This document shows, one piece after another, positions 1 to 10,330 of a DNA stretch of 64,000 nt. Position numbers and translations under genes: made by a program. Positions within the stretch are counted from its first letter, which is position 1, and every line of letters begins with the position of its first letter. The notes under the pieces were generated by a model that saw only the letters and a list, made by a program, of their open reading frames with translations, was not told the origin of the DNA and did no database searches. Source of the stretch: Heterostelium album PN500 (Eukaryota > Evosea > Eumycetozoa > Acytosteliales > Acytosteliaceae); the NCBI RefSeq assembly GCF_000004825.1, contig NW_008805064.1, positions 3,038,001 to 3,102,000 on the forward strand, in the 5' to 3' direction.

Positions 1-2
1 AT

Positions 3-1109
3 TCAAATTCATATAATAGGCTTGCAATTACACTTTCAAGAGGTGAATCGATAACACTTAATAATGGACAATCAATGACTGTACAACAATTATACTTGAA
101 ATCAATAGAGTATGATCCAACCAGTCACAGTTCTTATTATAATCTTGCAAATACACTTTCAAATGGTCAATCAATCACACTTAATAACGGACAATCAATG
201 ACAAAACAACAATTATTCTTGAAATCAATAGAATGCAATCCAACATATTCCAATTCATATCATAACCTTGCAACAACACTTTCAAGAGGTGAATCAATCA
301 CACTTAATGATGGAACAACAATGACACAACAACAATTATACTTGGAATCAATAGAATGTGATCCAACCAATTCCAATTCATATCATAACCTTGCAACGAC
401 ACTTTCAAATGGTGAATCAATCACACTTAATGATGGACAATCAATGACAAAACAACAATTATACTTGAAATCAATTGAATGTGATCCAACCAATTCATAT
501 TCATATCATAACCTTGCAACGACACTTTCAAATGGTGAATCAATCACACTTAATAATGGACAATCAATGACAAAACAACAATTATACTTGAAATCAATAG
601 AATGTGATCCAACCAATTCATATTCATATCATAGCCTTACAAATACACTTTCAAGAGGTGAATCAATCACACTTAATAATGGACAATCAATGACTGTACA
701 ACAATTATACTTGAAATCAATAGAATGTGATCCAACCAATTCCGATTCGTATTATAAACTTTTAATTACACTTTCAAGAGGTGAATCAATCATTCTTAAT
801 AACGGACAATCAATGACTCAACAACAATTATACTTGAAATTAATAGAATGTGATCCCAGCAAATACGATTCATATTATAACCTTGCCATTACACTATCTC
901 GGTATGAAACAATAACACTCCATAATGGTGTTCGAATGACAAAACAACAACTATTATTGGAATCACTAAGAATAGGTCATAGACGAAGAATGGTTTACAA
1001 ATCGATTGGACTAACTTTGCTGAACAACAAACAAACGATTACACTTCCAAATGGTGAACAAATGTCGAGAAGACAACTGCTTCAAAAAGCAAGAAAACTA
1101 CTGTTCTAA
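3..1109 (+). CDS. TPR-like 41-residue tandem repeat protein, 3' part
   Basis: The frame is open from the window edge, so the gene starts outside. The visible part is about eight copies of a 41-residue (123-bp) unit: a MT-x-QQLYLKSIECDPTNS stretch, an SYxNLAxTLS stretch, then GESITLNxGQS. Read from SYxNLA onward, this matches a TPR helix pair (NLA, then LYLKSIE-x-DP) with about seven extra residues in the turn that could form a beta-hairpin. The TPR relationship is inference. The last unit diverges (ETITLHNGV, LLNNKQTITLPNGEQM, RRQLLQ) and this C-terminal cap is shared with the loci at 24833, 41611 and 63742. Units are nearly identical in DNA, suggesting recent unit turnover. A scaffold or partner-binding role is plausible; no catalytic motif is visible. 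Confidence 0.8.
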   Translation, partial: SNSYNRLAITLSRGESITLNNGQSMTVQQLYLKSIEYDPTSHSSYYNLANTLSNGQSITLNNGQSMTKQQLFLKSIECNPTYSNSYHNLATTLSRGESITLNDGTTMTQQQLYLESIECDPTNSNSYHNLATTLSNGESITLNDGQSMTKQQLYLKSIECDPTNSYSYHNLATTLSNGESITLNNGQSMTKQQLYLKSIECDPTNSYSYHSLTNTLSRGESITLNNGQSMTVQQLYLKSIECDPTNSDSYYKLLITLSRGESIILNNGQSMTQQQLYLKLIECDPSKYDSYYNLAITLSRYETITLHNGVRMTKQQLLLESLRIGHRRRMVYKSIGLTLLNNKQTITLPNGEQMSRRQLLQKARKLLF

Positions 1110-1545
1110 AATGTTAATTTTAGAATTATAATATTCGAATCAACTCACACTTCAATGATTATTAAGAATTCAACCATCACAATTCAAACAGTTTATTGAC
1201 GCGATTTCAAATAACTAAAGTTAATAATCCAACTGTTAAACAATACTCCAACATTTATTCAACACTATCAAATATTATTCTTATCTTCAAATTGTAAATC
1301 AAATAAATTATTATCTTTAAATCATATACTGTAAGTTATATCTCTAAACTTTATTACATTTATTAAATCCATATTTCTTGTCCAAAACTATTCCTAAAAG
1401 TAATTCCTAATTTTATATCAAAGTTGTAAGTAATTCATATTTTTTTTTTTAATTTTTTTTTTAATTTTTTTTTAATTTTTTTTTTTTTTTTTTAATTGTT
1501 ACCTGTATACAGAATATATTATATTATTCTAGTTAGGAAAACTAT
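1110..1545. other. AT-rich spacer
   Basis: No coding signal was seen. It contains a poly-T tract around 1441-1495 interrupted by AA, typical of dictyostelid spacers. Confidence 0.6.
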
Positions 1546-2047
1546 ATGTTTAAGTTGGAGCAACCAGAGTCTACCAAAGAAAATGATAACAAGAAGTGTG
1601 TATTCAATGATGAGGAAATTGAAATTATAAATGATAACCCAAGAGATCACGTTCGGCTGATTATGGCTTAAATATTTTGTTCGAAGTGATTGAAAATGAA
1701 AATAATTATATTAGTAGTATTAGTAGTAGTAGTGGTAGTAGTAGTATTAGTAATAGTAATAGTTCAGTTTCTAAAATAAATACATACCACGTTAATAGTG
1801 TTAAATTCAAGTGTGAGCATTGTTTATATTCTTATAGTGAATTGACCAAACTCAATAGGCACAAGAGAGAAAAGCACCCCAATGAAATGAAAAAGTCACA
1901 TTGGGAGCAACCACTCCAAGTGAATGCAGATATAAATTCGAAGCAGTGTTGTCATAACAACTGTCAAGTAAAAGTGACTCTATCAAACTATGCAAGCATC
2001 TGAAAACCAAACATCCTTGTTGGGAAACGAATAATAAACTGAATTAG
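1546..2047 (+). pseudogene. Broken C2H2 zinc-finger gene
   Basis: A short acidic frame starts at the ATG at 1546. A second frame, overlapping its end, carries a Ser-rich tract and one good C2H2 finger (C-x2-C-x12-H-x4-H, around 1806-1874, FKCEHC to HKREKH). A second finger-like element (CCHNNC, then H-x4-H) is spread over two frames at about 1960-2016. At least two frame breaks separate these parts and no splice junction explains them, so I call it a pseudogene. Fingers of this type occur in host regulators and in DNA-transposon proteins; I cannot tell which. It stops about 100 bp before the inverted-repeat element. Confidence 0.55.
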
Positions 2048-2145
2048 ACGAAATCACATGTTAAGGGTGCAAAAACAATTGGATAATCAGATCAAAAGAG
2101 AGAGAAATAACCTTGCTGTGTCTACTCCTGTTTGACATCTTAATA

Positions 2146-2363
2146 CAGCAAAAATCTGTGAAAACGGACAGAGGTTTCAAAATATCAAACAGTAATACAT
2201 TTATTTGTTATAGAAACTAATAAATATATTCTAAGATAGATCTTTGTTAAAGATTAATTATTAGAAAAAAATTGAAACATTTACCATTTTAAAAAAAAAT
2301 AAAAAAAATAAAAGATAAAATTAATTTGTGCAATATTTCTGAAGTAATAAAATATTTTTTATT
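2146..2363 (+). repeat. Left terminal inverted repeat
   Basis: Reverse complement of 4226-4443. Identical over roughly the first 170 bases, with scattered mismatches near 2314-2360. Confidence 0.85.
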
Positions 2364-3032
2364 ATAGTACTTTTAAATTTATTTTGAAATATTTAATTAT
2401 ATTATATATAAGAATGATACCAAGTAAAATGCTAACAGAAAGATAAAAGATTTGTGGAATACTTGATTTGGATTACTGAACGGCACAAGAAGTTATTGGT
2501 TTAAAATACAATTCTAATTTTCAACAGTTTCAAGACTAAAGAAAAACTAAGAAAAAAAAAACTCAGCCCTGAACACAAATACTATATGTATAAAAAGAGT
2601 ATATTTAAAAGATTACAATTATATTTAAAATAAAATTTAAAAAATTTTTTAAAAAACAAATAAATATTTTAAAAAAAAAAAGGATAACAATACATTTTTA
2701 AAATGATAAATCAATAACATTATTAGAAGAATAATAAAGGATTAAGGAATAACTTTCAGAAATAATACAAAAAAAAACCTTTTAGACTCTTCTTCAATTC
2801 AAAATGTAAAGGTTTTTAACTTATTTTACATAAACATGGATATTGGTTTTTTAGAAAAGTAATTTAACAGATGAAACGAAAATAAAACAAGGAGAGTATA
2901 GTATAAAGAAAGGTTATTCTTTAAAGGAGTTCCCGATTATAGAACAACTAATATTTTATCATTAAGTTGAAAGTGGTAGATTCAAATTCAATCTTTTCTC
3001 TCATTAATTTAACATGGAACTGGATACTTAGT

Positions 3033-3799
3033 GTTGTCCGTCTAAGGACAATAAGGTAGCCGCCAAGGCAATGCCGGTACCTATCAATCAACTTCAATAA
3101 TAATCACCAGTCAACATATAAGAAACAGTCAATTATAATTAATTAAATTAATTAATCAACTAAATAAGTAATAGTTCAAAACAACAGATCAAAATAATAA
3201 TTAAATTAGAATCTGTTGTTTCTGTTGTTTCTAAATTAAGTATTCAACACTCAGCCGTCAAGCTTCTCAATAACGAATTGAGTTTAACGCGACGTTAAAG
3301 ATTCATTCATTTTTTTTATTCAATATTAAAATAGAAACTGAAGAAATTAAATAAATAAGAAAAGAATTAAAATAAAGTTAAAAAGATTTAAATTATATAA
3401 AATATTATTAAAAACATTATTTTATATTATTATTAATTATCACTTGAATAAGAAATGTCAGATCCAGCTGATCAAACAACAACAACCACAACAACCAGTA
3501 ATGCAGCAGTACCAACTGATCAAACAACAACAACCACAACAACCAATAACGCAGCAGCACCTACTGATACAACAACCACAACAAATGATCTTACAATGGA
3601 CGATCTCGAAAGCAATAATGATAATGATTCAATCCCATCAACCTCTACTTTGTTTCCTGATATCGTCCCTCCCGTCACACGCCCAGTCTCACTCCCGTCA
3701 GATGTATTCCAAGCAACCCTGATCGCATCCAAGACTCCGATCTCTTCCTCTATCGTACCTGGTCAACTAGAGAATAAACACTTAGACAAACAATCTTAA
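3033..3799 (+). repeat. Hairpin-leader plus small-ORF unit, copy 1
   Basis: This unit is homologous to 62396-63138 over nearly its whole length. It opens with a perfect 6-bp stem (TTGTCC at 3034-3039, GGACAA at 3046-3051), continues through a conserved GC-richer stretch (GGTAGCCGCCAAGGCAATGCC), and the leader ends with a 7-bp hairpin (TTTAACG/CGTTAAA, 3283-3299) before an AT-rich stretch and the ORF. The sequences outside the two copies are unrelated, so these are unit boundaries. Family not recognised; it could be a mobile element or a dispersed gene with a structured 5' leader. Confidence 0.7.
3455..3799 (+). CDS. Thr-rich small protein of the duplicated unit
   Basis: 114 residues: acidic start (MSDPADQ), two poly-Thr tracts alternating with Ala/Asn-rich pieces, then a non-repetitive C-terminal half with NDLTMDDLESNNDNDSIPST. 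The paralogue at 62827 keeps the same frame, and many differences fall at third codon positions (for example GAA/GAG and AGC/AAC), which argues that it is translated. No signal peptide, membrane segment or recognised domain. The start ATG is supported by conservation right up to it (TTGAATAAG-AATG) in both copies. Confidence 0.6.
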   Translation: MSDPADQTTTTTTTSNAAVPTDQTTTTTTTNNAAAPTDTTTTTNDLTMDDLESNNDNDSIPSTSTLFPDIVPPVTRPVSLPSDVFQATLIASKTPISSSIVPGQLENKHLDKQS

Positions 3800-4225
3800 G
3801 CTCTAGATTCCCAGATTTTTTAGAAATTTTAGAGTATGATATAGATCGACGAATAAATAATATTGTTTAACTAATTTTATTATATTCCACAACTGTACAA
3901 GACATCTCACTTGTCATCAATATACTAAAACTCATAATATTTTTTACTTAAAATGCATTCTTAACTAAATTTGATATATAAACAAACCAGTCATGACCTG
4001 AATGTTTTTTAAAATTCTTGGATATTCTAGAGATAAATAGATGCCATTCATTCTAAACTCAATAGAGCTCTTAAATAATGTTAATAGTGGTGATATGAAA
4101 TGAAACCGGAGTACTGCCAATCACTATATGAATCAATGCCAAACAGATTGAATCAAGTAATCCTCAACAAAGGCTATTGGACATCCTATTAATTGTTTTC
4201 TTTTAAATCAATTTAAATGTATATA

Positions 4226-4443
4226 AATAAAAAATATTTTATCACTTCAGAAATATTGCACAGTTAATTTTTGTTTTTTATTTTTTTTATTTTTTTTTAA
4301 AATGGTAAATGTTTCAATTTTTTTCTAATAATTAATCTTTAACAAAGATCTATCTTAGAATATATTTATTAGTTTCTATAACAAATAAATGTATTACTGT
4401 TTGATATTTTGAAACCTCTGTCCGTTTTCACAGATTTTTGCTG
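4226..4443 (-). repeat. Right terminal inverted repeat
   Basis: Reverse complement of 2146-2363, the same 218-bp length, followed by TA. Confidence 0.85.
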
Positions 4444-4523
4444 TACCTTGAGAGTTCTGATTAATAATTGTGACTCTCAAGGTTTCATGTGAGTTGTTTT
4501 TATAGTTCACTAATCACTATTCT

Positions 4524-4604
4524 GATTCCTTAATGAACTCCTGGTTATTTCTGGAAATGGATTCCTTACCGAATTCTTGGTTATTTCTGGAAATGGATTC
4601 CTTA
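4524..4604 (+). repeat. 36-bp tandem repeat
   Basis: GATTCCTTA starts at 4524, 4560 and 4596, each of the first two followed by a GGTTATTTCTGGAAATG stretch: two full units and a partial third. A further GATTCCTTA lies at about 4687. Located 3' of tRNA-Lys. Confidence 0.7.
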
Positions 4605-4611
4605 CTTTTTT

Positions 4612-4680
4612 TTTATAATAACTAAAGTGGTATACATGTTTTATTAAAAGTTGTATTAAAAGGATGGATTTACCATCAAG
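4612..4680 (-). repeat. 65-bp dispersed repeat, copy 1
   Basis: The reverse complement (CTTGATGGTAAATCCATCC, TTTTAATACAACTTTTAATAAAA, and so on) matches 40012-40075 with few changes. It begins about 75 bp downstream of tRNA-Lys in the sense of that tRNA. Confidence 0.7.
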
Positions 4681-4711
4681 TAAATGGATTCCTTACAAAA
4701 ACAAATTAAAA

Positions 4712-4722
4712 ATGCGCGCATC
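4712..4722 (-). promoter_or_regulatory. GATGCGCGCAT palindrome 3' of tRNA-Lys
   Basis: The 11-mer GATGCGCGCAT on the minus strand lies 34 bp beyond the tRNA 3' end. The same 11-mer follows tRNA-Met at 38809. In this AT-rich DNA it stands out; function unknown. Confidence 0.4.
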
Positions 4723-4755
4723 AAGGTGCTTTTTTTTTTTTTTAAAAAATTTAGA

Positions 4756-4828
4756 CGCCCAATGTGGGGCTCGAACCCACGACCACACGGTTAAGAGCCG
4801 TGCGCTCTACCGACTGAGCTAACCGGGC
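4756..4828 (-). tRNA. tRNA-Lys (anticodon CTT)
   Basis: Read on the minus strand it folds as a full cloverleaf: a 7-bp acceptor stem (GCCCGGT with ATTGGGC), D arm GCTC/GAGC, anticodon stem CACGG/CCGTG around loop CTCTTAA, and a T arm containing TTCGAGC. The anticodon is CTT (Lys). There is no intron. A T-run terminator follows on the minus strand (the A-run at 4745-4749). It is followed by a GC palindrome and a dispersed repeat also linked to tRNA-Met elsewhere in the window. Confidence 0.95.
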
Positions 4829-5053
4829 TTTGTGTGGAAAAAATTTCTTTTTTAAATTTTTATTTTTTCTTATCAATCGATTTTTCAAAAGATTGATAAT
4901 AAATCTTTCATATTCGAAACTATACTAAATTATTTTCGTTCAAAGATAGTTTAATGAAATAACAATCAACTTCAAGAATGTCATTTAAAATCAAAAAAAA
5001 CTATATATCTTCTTTCTTTTTTTTTTATTACTATTATTAGTTTGAGACAAAAG

Positions 5054-7454
5054 ATGGATATCAGTAACGATGAAATGAAAGTAGATGCAAAGGTAATATA
5101 TGAATATGACATTGCCAATCGATGTCCATCGGAGTGTGCAGCAAGAATCAAACAGTTGTGTGAAGAAAGAATGAGACAGAGATTTGTAAATAACAGCAAT
5201 AGCAATAATAAAATCAATAAGAGTAGTAACGGTCAACAAGCAGATACCAGTTCAAATGCCAACAACAACAATCAGGCTATACTTCAGACATTCTTGGATA
5301 TGAGAGATACCAATAGATTCTATCAGTTTCAAGCAGAGAACTCAAAGTTGGACGTAGAAAAAGAGCGACAAAAGTTTGATAGTCTCAATCTACTCTATCA
5401 GAACTATCTTTATGAGAAGAATCATCTTTTAAAAGAAATACATTCTCTCTCTGAATTTAAGTAAGTTATAACTATGCATAGCTATTTGTAAACTAATTAA
5501 TTAACTAAACCTTTTTAATTATAAAAACAATAGTATATCACAATATGAACCAAATTTAGTTGAACAACTCTATTATGAGAGTGAATCAATCGATATACCA
5601 ACGATGCCAATAGATATTGATACAGAAGAGGAGATTAAACATAGTAAAATCATTCACCGATTAAACTTTGAACTGAAAGAGAGAATCAGAGTATTGAAAC
5701 AACTTACACAACTACAAGAACAGAAAAAGAATGAAATACATCTTAATCAATCAAAACAAAACTATATATCATCGTTACCAAAGATGGTATCCGATTTATC
5801 AAAGGTAAATAATAATAATATTAATAATTACACATCAATGTTAACTATATTTTATATTTACTAACAAACCTTAATTATTCTTTATTATAACAATAACAAT
5901 ATATAGAAACTATTAACAATACAACCAAATCTAAATTCAAGTTATAATCAAAATATATTTCATTTACCTAAACCTCTATATATTATATATTCATCAGTGA
6001 CATCATATCAATCTTCTACAAAGAGTAAGTAGATGTTATTATATCAACTACTAGTATTATTGTTTATTTTATTAACAATTGTTTTGTTTGAATCGCTATT
6101 TCTTAATTTAGAATCGAATTTAACATTGAAAATAGTGGGTGATATAGAAAAGGCAATAGATTTCAATACAAAGAGTAATGTTGCTGTTGTTGACAATGAT
6201 GTTGACGATGGTGGTGTGGTAGATGGTGAAATCAATAATGACCAGTTGATAGCTGTAGCACAATATATAATACACCCATTGTCATTGATAATAGAATTCC
6301 AGTGTGAGAATCAAACAACACAACTACAGTTTCATTCAGTTGTCAATCTTAATTTGGTGTCATTGGTAACGACGGATGCTCAAGACGATTGCTTCCTTAG
6401 TAATCTTTACTGTGGTAATAACGTTGGTTGTGGTGGTGTTGAACTACATCCATCAATACCCATTCCATTGAATAGTAATAACAATAACAATAGCAGCAGT
6501 AACAGCAACAGCAGTAACAGTAACAGTAACATCAACAATCAGAGTAGATCTGGTAAGTTTTACGATTGGGTACAGATGCTCTCTGGATTAGTTCATCTAC
6601 AAAGTACAGGTGTTTCTAGTTCTTCTTCTTCTTCCTCTTCTTCTTCTTCAGCTACCAATACAAGTATCTCCAATTGGACGATGGTGGCAACCATACTCGG
6701 TAGTATCGAGAAGAGAATACAGATTAAACAGAAACTAAAGAAACAGGTGATTTCTCTAAAGAAGCAAATCATTACAAAGGCACCTACCGATCATCGCTTT
6801 GTTATGTACATCTTTGAAGAGTTGAAAGCGAATACCAACAGCTCGACATCAGCTGCATTACTTACATCTATGTTGCCATCGATCAATCAATCCACAAACT
6901 GTCTCGCTGCCTTTAGAATTATATTTAATAATGCATATGGTATGCTATGATATATCATAACCATTGGTTGGTTGATACCATTGAACTAACTATTAACATT
7001 AACTATTAACATCCTCTCTTACAATCATTATAGTTGAAATTACAGTACATGTCATGCTGAGTGAAGCTGTAACCTATTTAAAGTTATTCTCAAAGTCTTT
7101 GAAACAATCCGTAGAGAACAATCCAAACAATCTATTGTTGGAGAAAGAAACTATAAAGAGTATAGAATCAGAATTGAACTTACAATCATTATCACAATCA
7201 CAAACCAACAATGAAGTTACATTAAATGATAAAATAGAAAGACTAAAGGTATTTTTTTATATTAAAAAGCTATGTAAAATTAAAACACTTTAACTAACCA
7301 TTATTTATAAATATATATATTCTAGTCAATTCTAAATTATTTAAGTGATCCCTCAACTATTAGGTCAAAGACATTAGGTAGATTAAGAAGAGGTAAATTA
7401 AGAATGTTACCACTTCATTTCGATACAACATCCCAATTGTGGACACATAAATAA
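5054..7454 (+). CDS. thoc5: THO complex subunit 5 (THOC5/FMIP)
   Basis: Six exons: 5054-5460, 5534-5804, 5907-6024, 6112-6939, 7034-7248 and 7326-7454 (655 residues, all junctions GT-AG and in frame). The N-terminal half has the THOC5 signature: a coiled-coil with LNLLYQNYLYEKNHLLKEI, then RLNFELKERIRVLKQL and YISSLP, closely matching metazoan THOC5. The C-terminal half carries Asn- and Ser-rich inserts (around residues 400-475) and a helical tail. THOC5 is part of the nuclear THO/TREX complex that couples transcription with mRNA export. The first ATG after the poly-A/T leader is used; an upstream TTG is not needed. The function assignment is by family; inserts are usual for dictyostelids. 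Confidence 0.9.
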
Positions 7455-7671
7455 ATAAAACAACAATACATTATTATTATACTATGTCTTTTTACAATTT
7501 GATATATTTGTTTGTTTTGTTGTTTTAAATAAAGGTATTATTATACAATGTTTTATTACAATTTTGTTTGTTTTTCTTAATAATAAAAAAAAAGTAATAG
7601 TTATAGTTAATTATTACAAACTTTCTTTTTGAAAGTATAAAGTTTTATAGTTTTTGTTTTGTTTTAAATAA

Positions 7672-7681
7672 GGTATTATTA

Positions 7682-7746
<65 letters not shown>
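7672..7746. repeat. (ATT)n microsatellite
   Basis: About 23 consecutive ATT/TTA triplets in the spacer where THOC5 and the kelch gene converge tail to tail. Confidence 0.95.
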
Positions 7747-7748
<2 letters not shown>

Positions 7749-7752
7749 TAAG

Positions 7753-8954
7753 TTAATTTACTTTAGAGAATACAGGTTTCGAAGTACTTTGTACTGTTGG
7801 TTTTTGTGGAATTGAATTGGTAGGTGTTTTCGCACCGGGTGAAGTGGTTGATGAGGAAAGTGGTGAGTTGGAAGCGGATGATTGTGTGGTGTTTGATGTC
7901 GATGTTGAAGATTGCGATTGGCTGACACTCTGTAGTGTCATGCCTCTTCTCACTAGTTCATAGGAAGCGAATTCACCTAGATCCAGTATATGTACATCGG
8001 TGAAACTCTGAACACCGTCGTACCCACCGATTACAAACATTCTGTGATTGACAAAACAACAGCAATGATAACCTCTTGGTTCGGGCGGTACGCCCGTCGT
8101 GATACGCTCTTCCCACCTACGACGGCTAAAGTCGAAACTGAGCAGTGCATTGGTGTAGTCCGATGCGTTGTGACCGCCAAACACCATGATGTGTCGTCCG
8201 ACAACGACCGATGCATTGGAGAACATCGGCGTTGGATTCTTGACGGGAACACGCTTCCAGCTGTTCTTGGAGGGACTGTAGATGTGGAGATCGGAGAAGC
8301 ATTCGGCGCCGTCCGATCCACCGATGATCGCGATACGACCGTCAATGACTTCACTTGCGTGGTAGCCACGACTGATGGGCGGTGTTCCCGAGGGTTTCAG
8401 CAGTGTCCAGGTGAGTGACGTCGTGTCCAAACAATACATTTCATTCAGTGCTTTATTGCCGTTGCCACCACCGAATATGTAGAGTTTGCTACCGATTAGG
8501 TTGGCGGTGTGTGCTCTTCGTGGACCTGGACACTGGCCATTGGTCGTTGGCTTGCTCCAAGTCAGTGTCTTTGTATCCAAAACATAGAGATCGTTGAAAC
8601 AGTTGGGACCGTCGCCACCTCCAAACAAATAGAGCTTACTTCCAACCAATGTTGCACTGTGAGCACGTTGAGGAACTGGAATCGATCCTTTTGGTCCATA
8701 GGTATCTGGTTTACTCCAAAATAATGTATCTATTATTTGTTAACAAACAAATAAATTATTGTTAATAAATGGATAATGATTATAAACTCTCAATGTATTA
8801 TGAAATTACCTGTTTCGAAAATTAATAAATCAGCGAAATTCTCTTCTCTGTCGGAACCACCAAACACAAAAATACGATTTCCAACAACAGTTGCAGTATG
8901 TGATCTAACTCCTTTAAAATCTATACCACCTGTTGTTGCTTTTGACCAATGCAT
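7753..8954 (-). CDS. Kelch-repeat protein (Rab9-effector-like)
   Basis: Two exons, 8810-8954 and 7753-8729 (373 residues), joined in frame across a short GT-AG intron. About six kelch blades are visible, each with a hydrophobic strand, GG doublet, Y/F and W (for example IFVFGGSD, LYLFGGGDG, LYIFGGGNG, IAIIGGSDG, IMVFGGH, MFVIGGYDG). They predict a beta-propeller that binds proteins. The tail (about residues 300-373) is Ser/Thr/Pro-rich and disordered. The layout resembles Rab9 effector p40 and other cytosolic kelch proteins; the exact partner cannot be read from sequence. The start ATG gives MHWSKATTGG directly before the first blade; an additional 5' exon is possible, because the frame stays open for seven codons upstream of the ATG. 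Confidence 0.85.
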
Positions 8955-10330
8955 TTTTGATTCTGTATCTATATCTTATCTGTGTATTTGTATTTAATTT
9001 CTATATATCAGTGTATTTGTTTTTATAACTATCTATCTATTTGTTATTTTTAAAGTATATATAGAGGTGAATTGTTTGCTTAATAGATTGATTGATTGTT
9101 TGTTCAAAAAAAAAAAAAACTTTATAATGAAGTTGACTTTCTACTACTTGTTGTGTTTTGTGTGTATATGTGTTGTTTGTTTGTAAAAATAAATAAATAA
9201 ATAATTGTTTTGTTTTGATTGTGTTTTAAGGCTTAAAAAAAGGTGGTTGCGTTGGTTGGTTGATCGTTACAACACATATAAGTGTGTTAATGTGTATGTG
9301 TTGTTTAGTTTATGTGTGTTATAGTAGTTTTTTGAAGGTACCCCAATTCAAAAAGATGCAAAAATAAAAATACAACTTAAATTTATATATTTTATTTATT
9401 TTTTGAATTTATACCCAATAATAATCTTTTTTCACAATTTTGGGTTTTTGTTTATTCCACTGATCCAGATCATCTTAGCACATAAAAACAGATTTTTTGC
9501 AAAATTGAGAAATTGTATTTTTTTTTTTTTTTTTTTTAGTGCATATGAAAAAGAATTTTTTGGAATAGATCTTCAGCCACCGACTAGTTTTGAGACCCTG
9601 ATAAAAACAATAATAATTGATCAAGATTTAGTATTTAATATCAAATTTGTTCTTATTGAATCAGAGTAAGGAATCTTATTAATTTTTTTTTTTTTTTTAA
9701 TTCAAATTTGTTTTTCAACTCCCAAAAAAAAATATCTTTTTTTTTATAGTGATGAAAATATCTGAGTAAAGTTGGTTCCCCGATCGCGAAAGTACACCTC
9801 CACAAAAAAATGTTGTTGCAATAAAGTGATAAATTATTACTGTAGTTAAATGATAAGTATCCCAGGAAACTTGATTATCGAAATTGATAATACCTTTTCT
9901 TTGTATATAAAAAACAAAAACATAAAAAATATAAAAAAAAATCTAACAAATATAATAGATCTAAACAATTTAATTTAAATGTAATTTCAATAATTTACTT
10001 TAAACTAAAGTTATAACTTTTATATATATGAGTATGATCAATGAGTAATAATTTTTTAGCGCCAAAAATTTCATTTTTTTTTATTTAAACAAAAAAAAAA
10101 ATAACTACCAACCACTTTGAAAGGCGCCAATTTTTGAATTTCAAAATTGATCATAATTGTTGTTGGTTAGGTTAAAAAAGAGAGAATTATATTTATAATT
10201 TACTTTTAGATTTATTTATTATTTTTGATATTTTAAAAAGAGCAGAGAATCGTGTACGATTTATTATCATTGTTGTAGTTACTATTTTTGGATAGGTTCA
10301 ATCACAGAAATCAAACAAACACAGAGAAAA
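8955..10330. other. AT-rich spacer with one possible exon pair
   Basis: Mostly poly-A/T and TGTTTG-type repeats. The only protein-like stretch is at 9540-9765 (separate entry). The 3' end is the promoter region of NCAPH2. Confidence 0.5.
9540..9765 (+). other. Possible terminal exons of a small unrecognised gene
   Basis: A T-run followed by TAG at 9537-9539 precedes an exon 9540-9665 (AYEKEFFGIDLQPP, then TSFETLIKTIIIDQD, then LVFNIKFVLIES). GTAAGG follows, and an acceptor at 9749 leads to 9750-9765 encoding DDENI and a stop, in frame. Composition is unlike the surrounding spacer. No convincing first exon or ATG was found upstream, so this may be a relic. Confidence 0.3.

Larger units (their letters stand above)
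2146..4443. mobile_element. 2.3-kb TIR element flanked by TA
   Basis: Two arms of 218 bp (2146-2363 and 4226-4443) are inverted copies, almost identical with only a few mismatches at their inner ends. Each outer end reads CAGCAAAAATCTGTG and is directly flanked by TA (2144-2145 and 4444-4445), as expected of a Tc1/mariner-type TA target duplication. No transposase frame lies between the arms; the interior is AT-rich and contains one copy of a hairpin-plus-small-ORF unit that also occurs at 62.4 kb outside any such arms. A non-autonomous DNA transposon that picked up or was invaded by that unit is the simplest reading. The high arm identity implies recent mobility. Confidence 0.65.

Noticed and set aside
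3033-3080. Self-cleaving ribozyme (HDV- or twister-like) at the start of the duplicated unit
   Set aside because: The GCCGCCAAGGC block is suggestive, but I could not draw the required pseudoknot or catalytic core.
4524-4604. CRISPR-like array
   Set aside because: The repeats are directly tandem with no unique spacers, and the genome is eukaryotic.
7990-8418. 142-residue plus-strand ORF
   Set aside because: Shadow of the kelch gene on the opposite strand.
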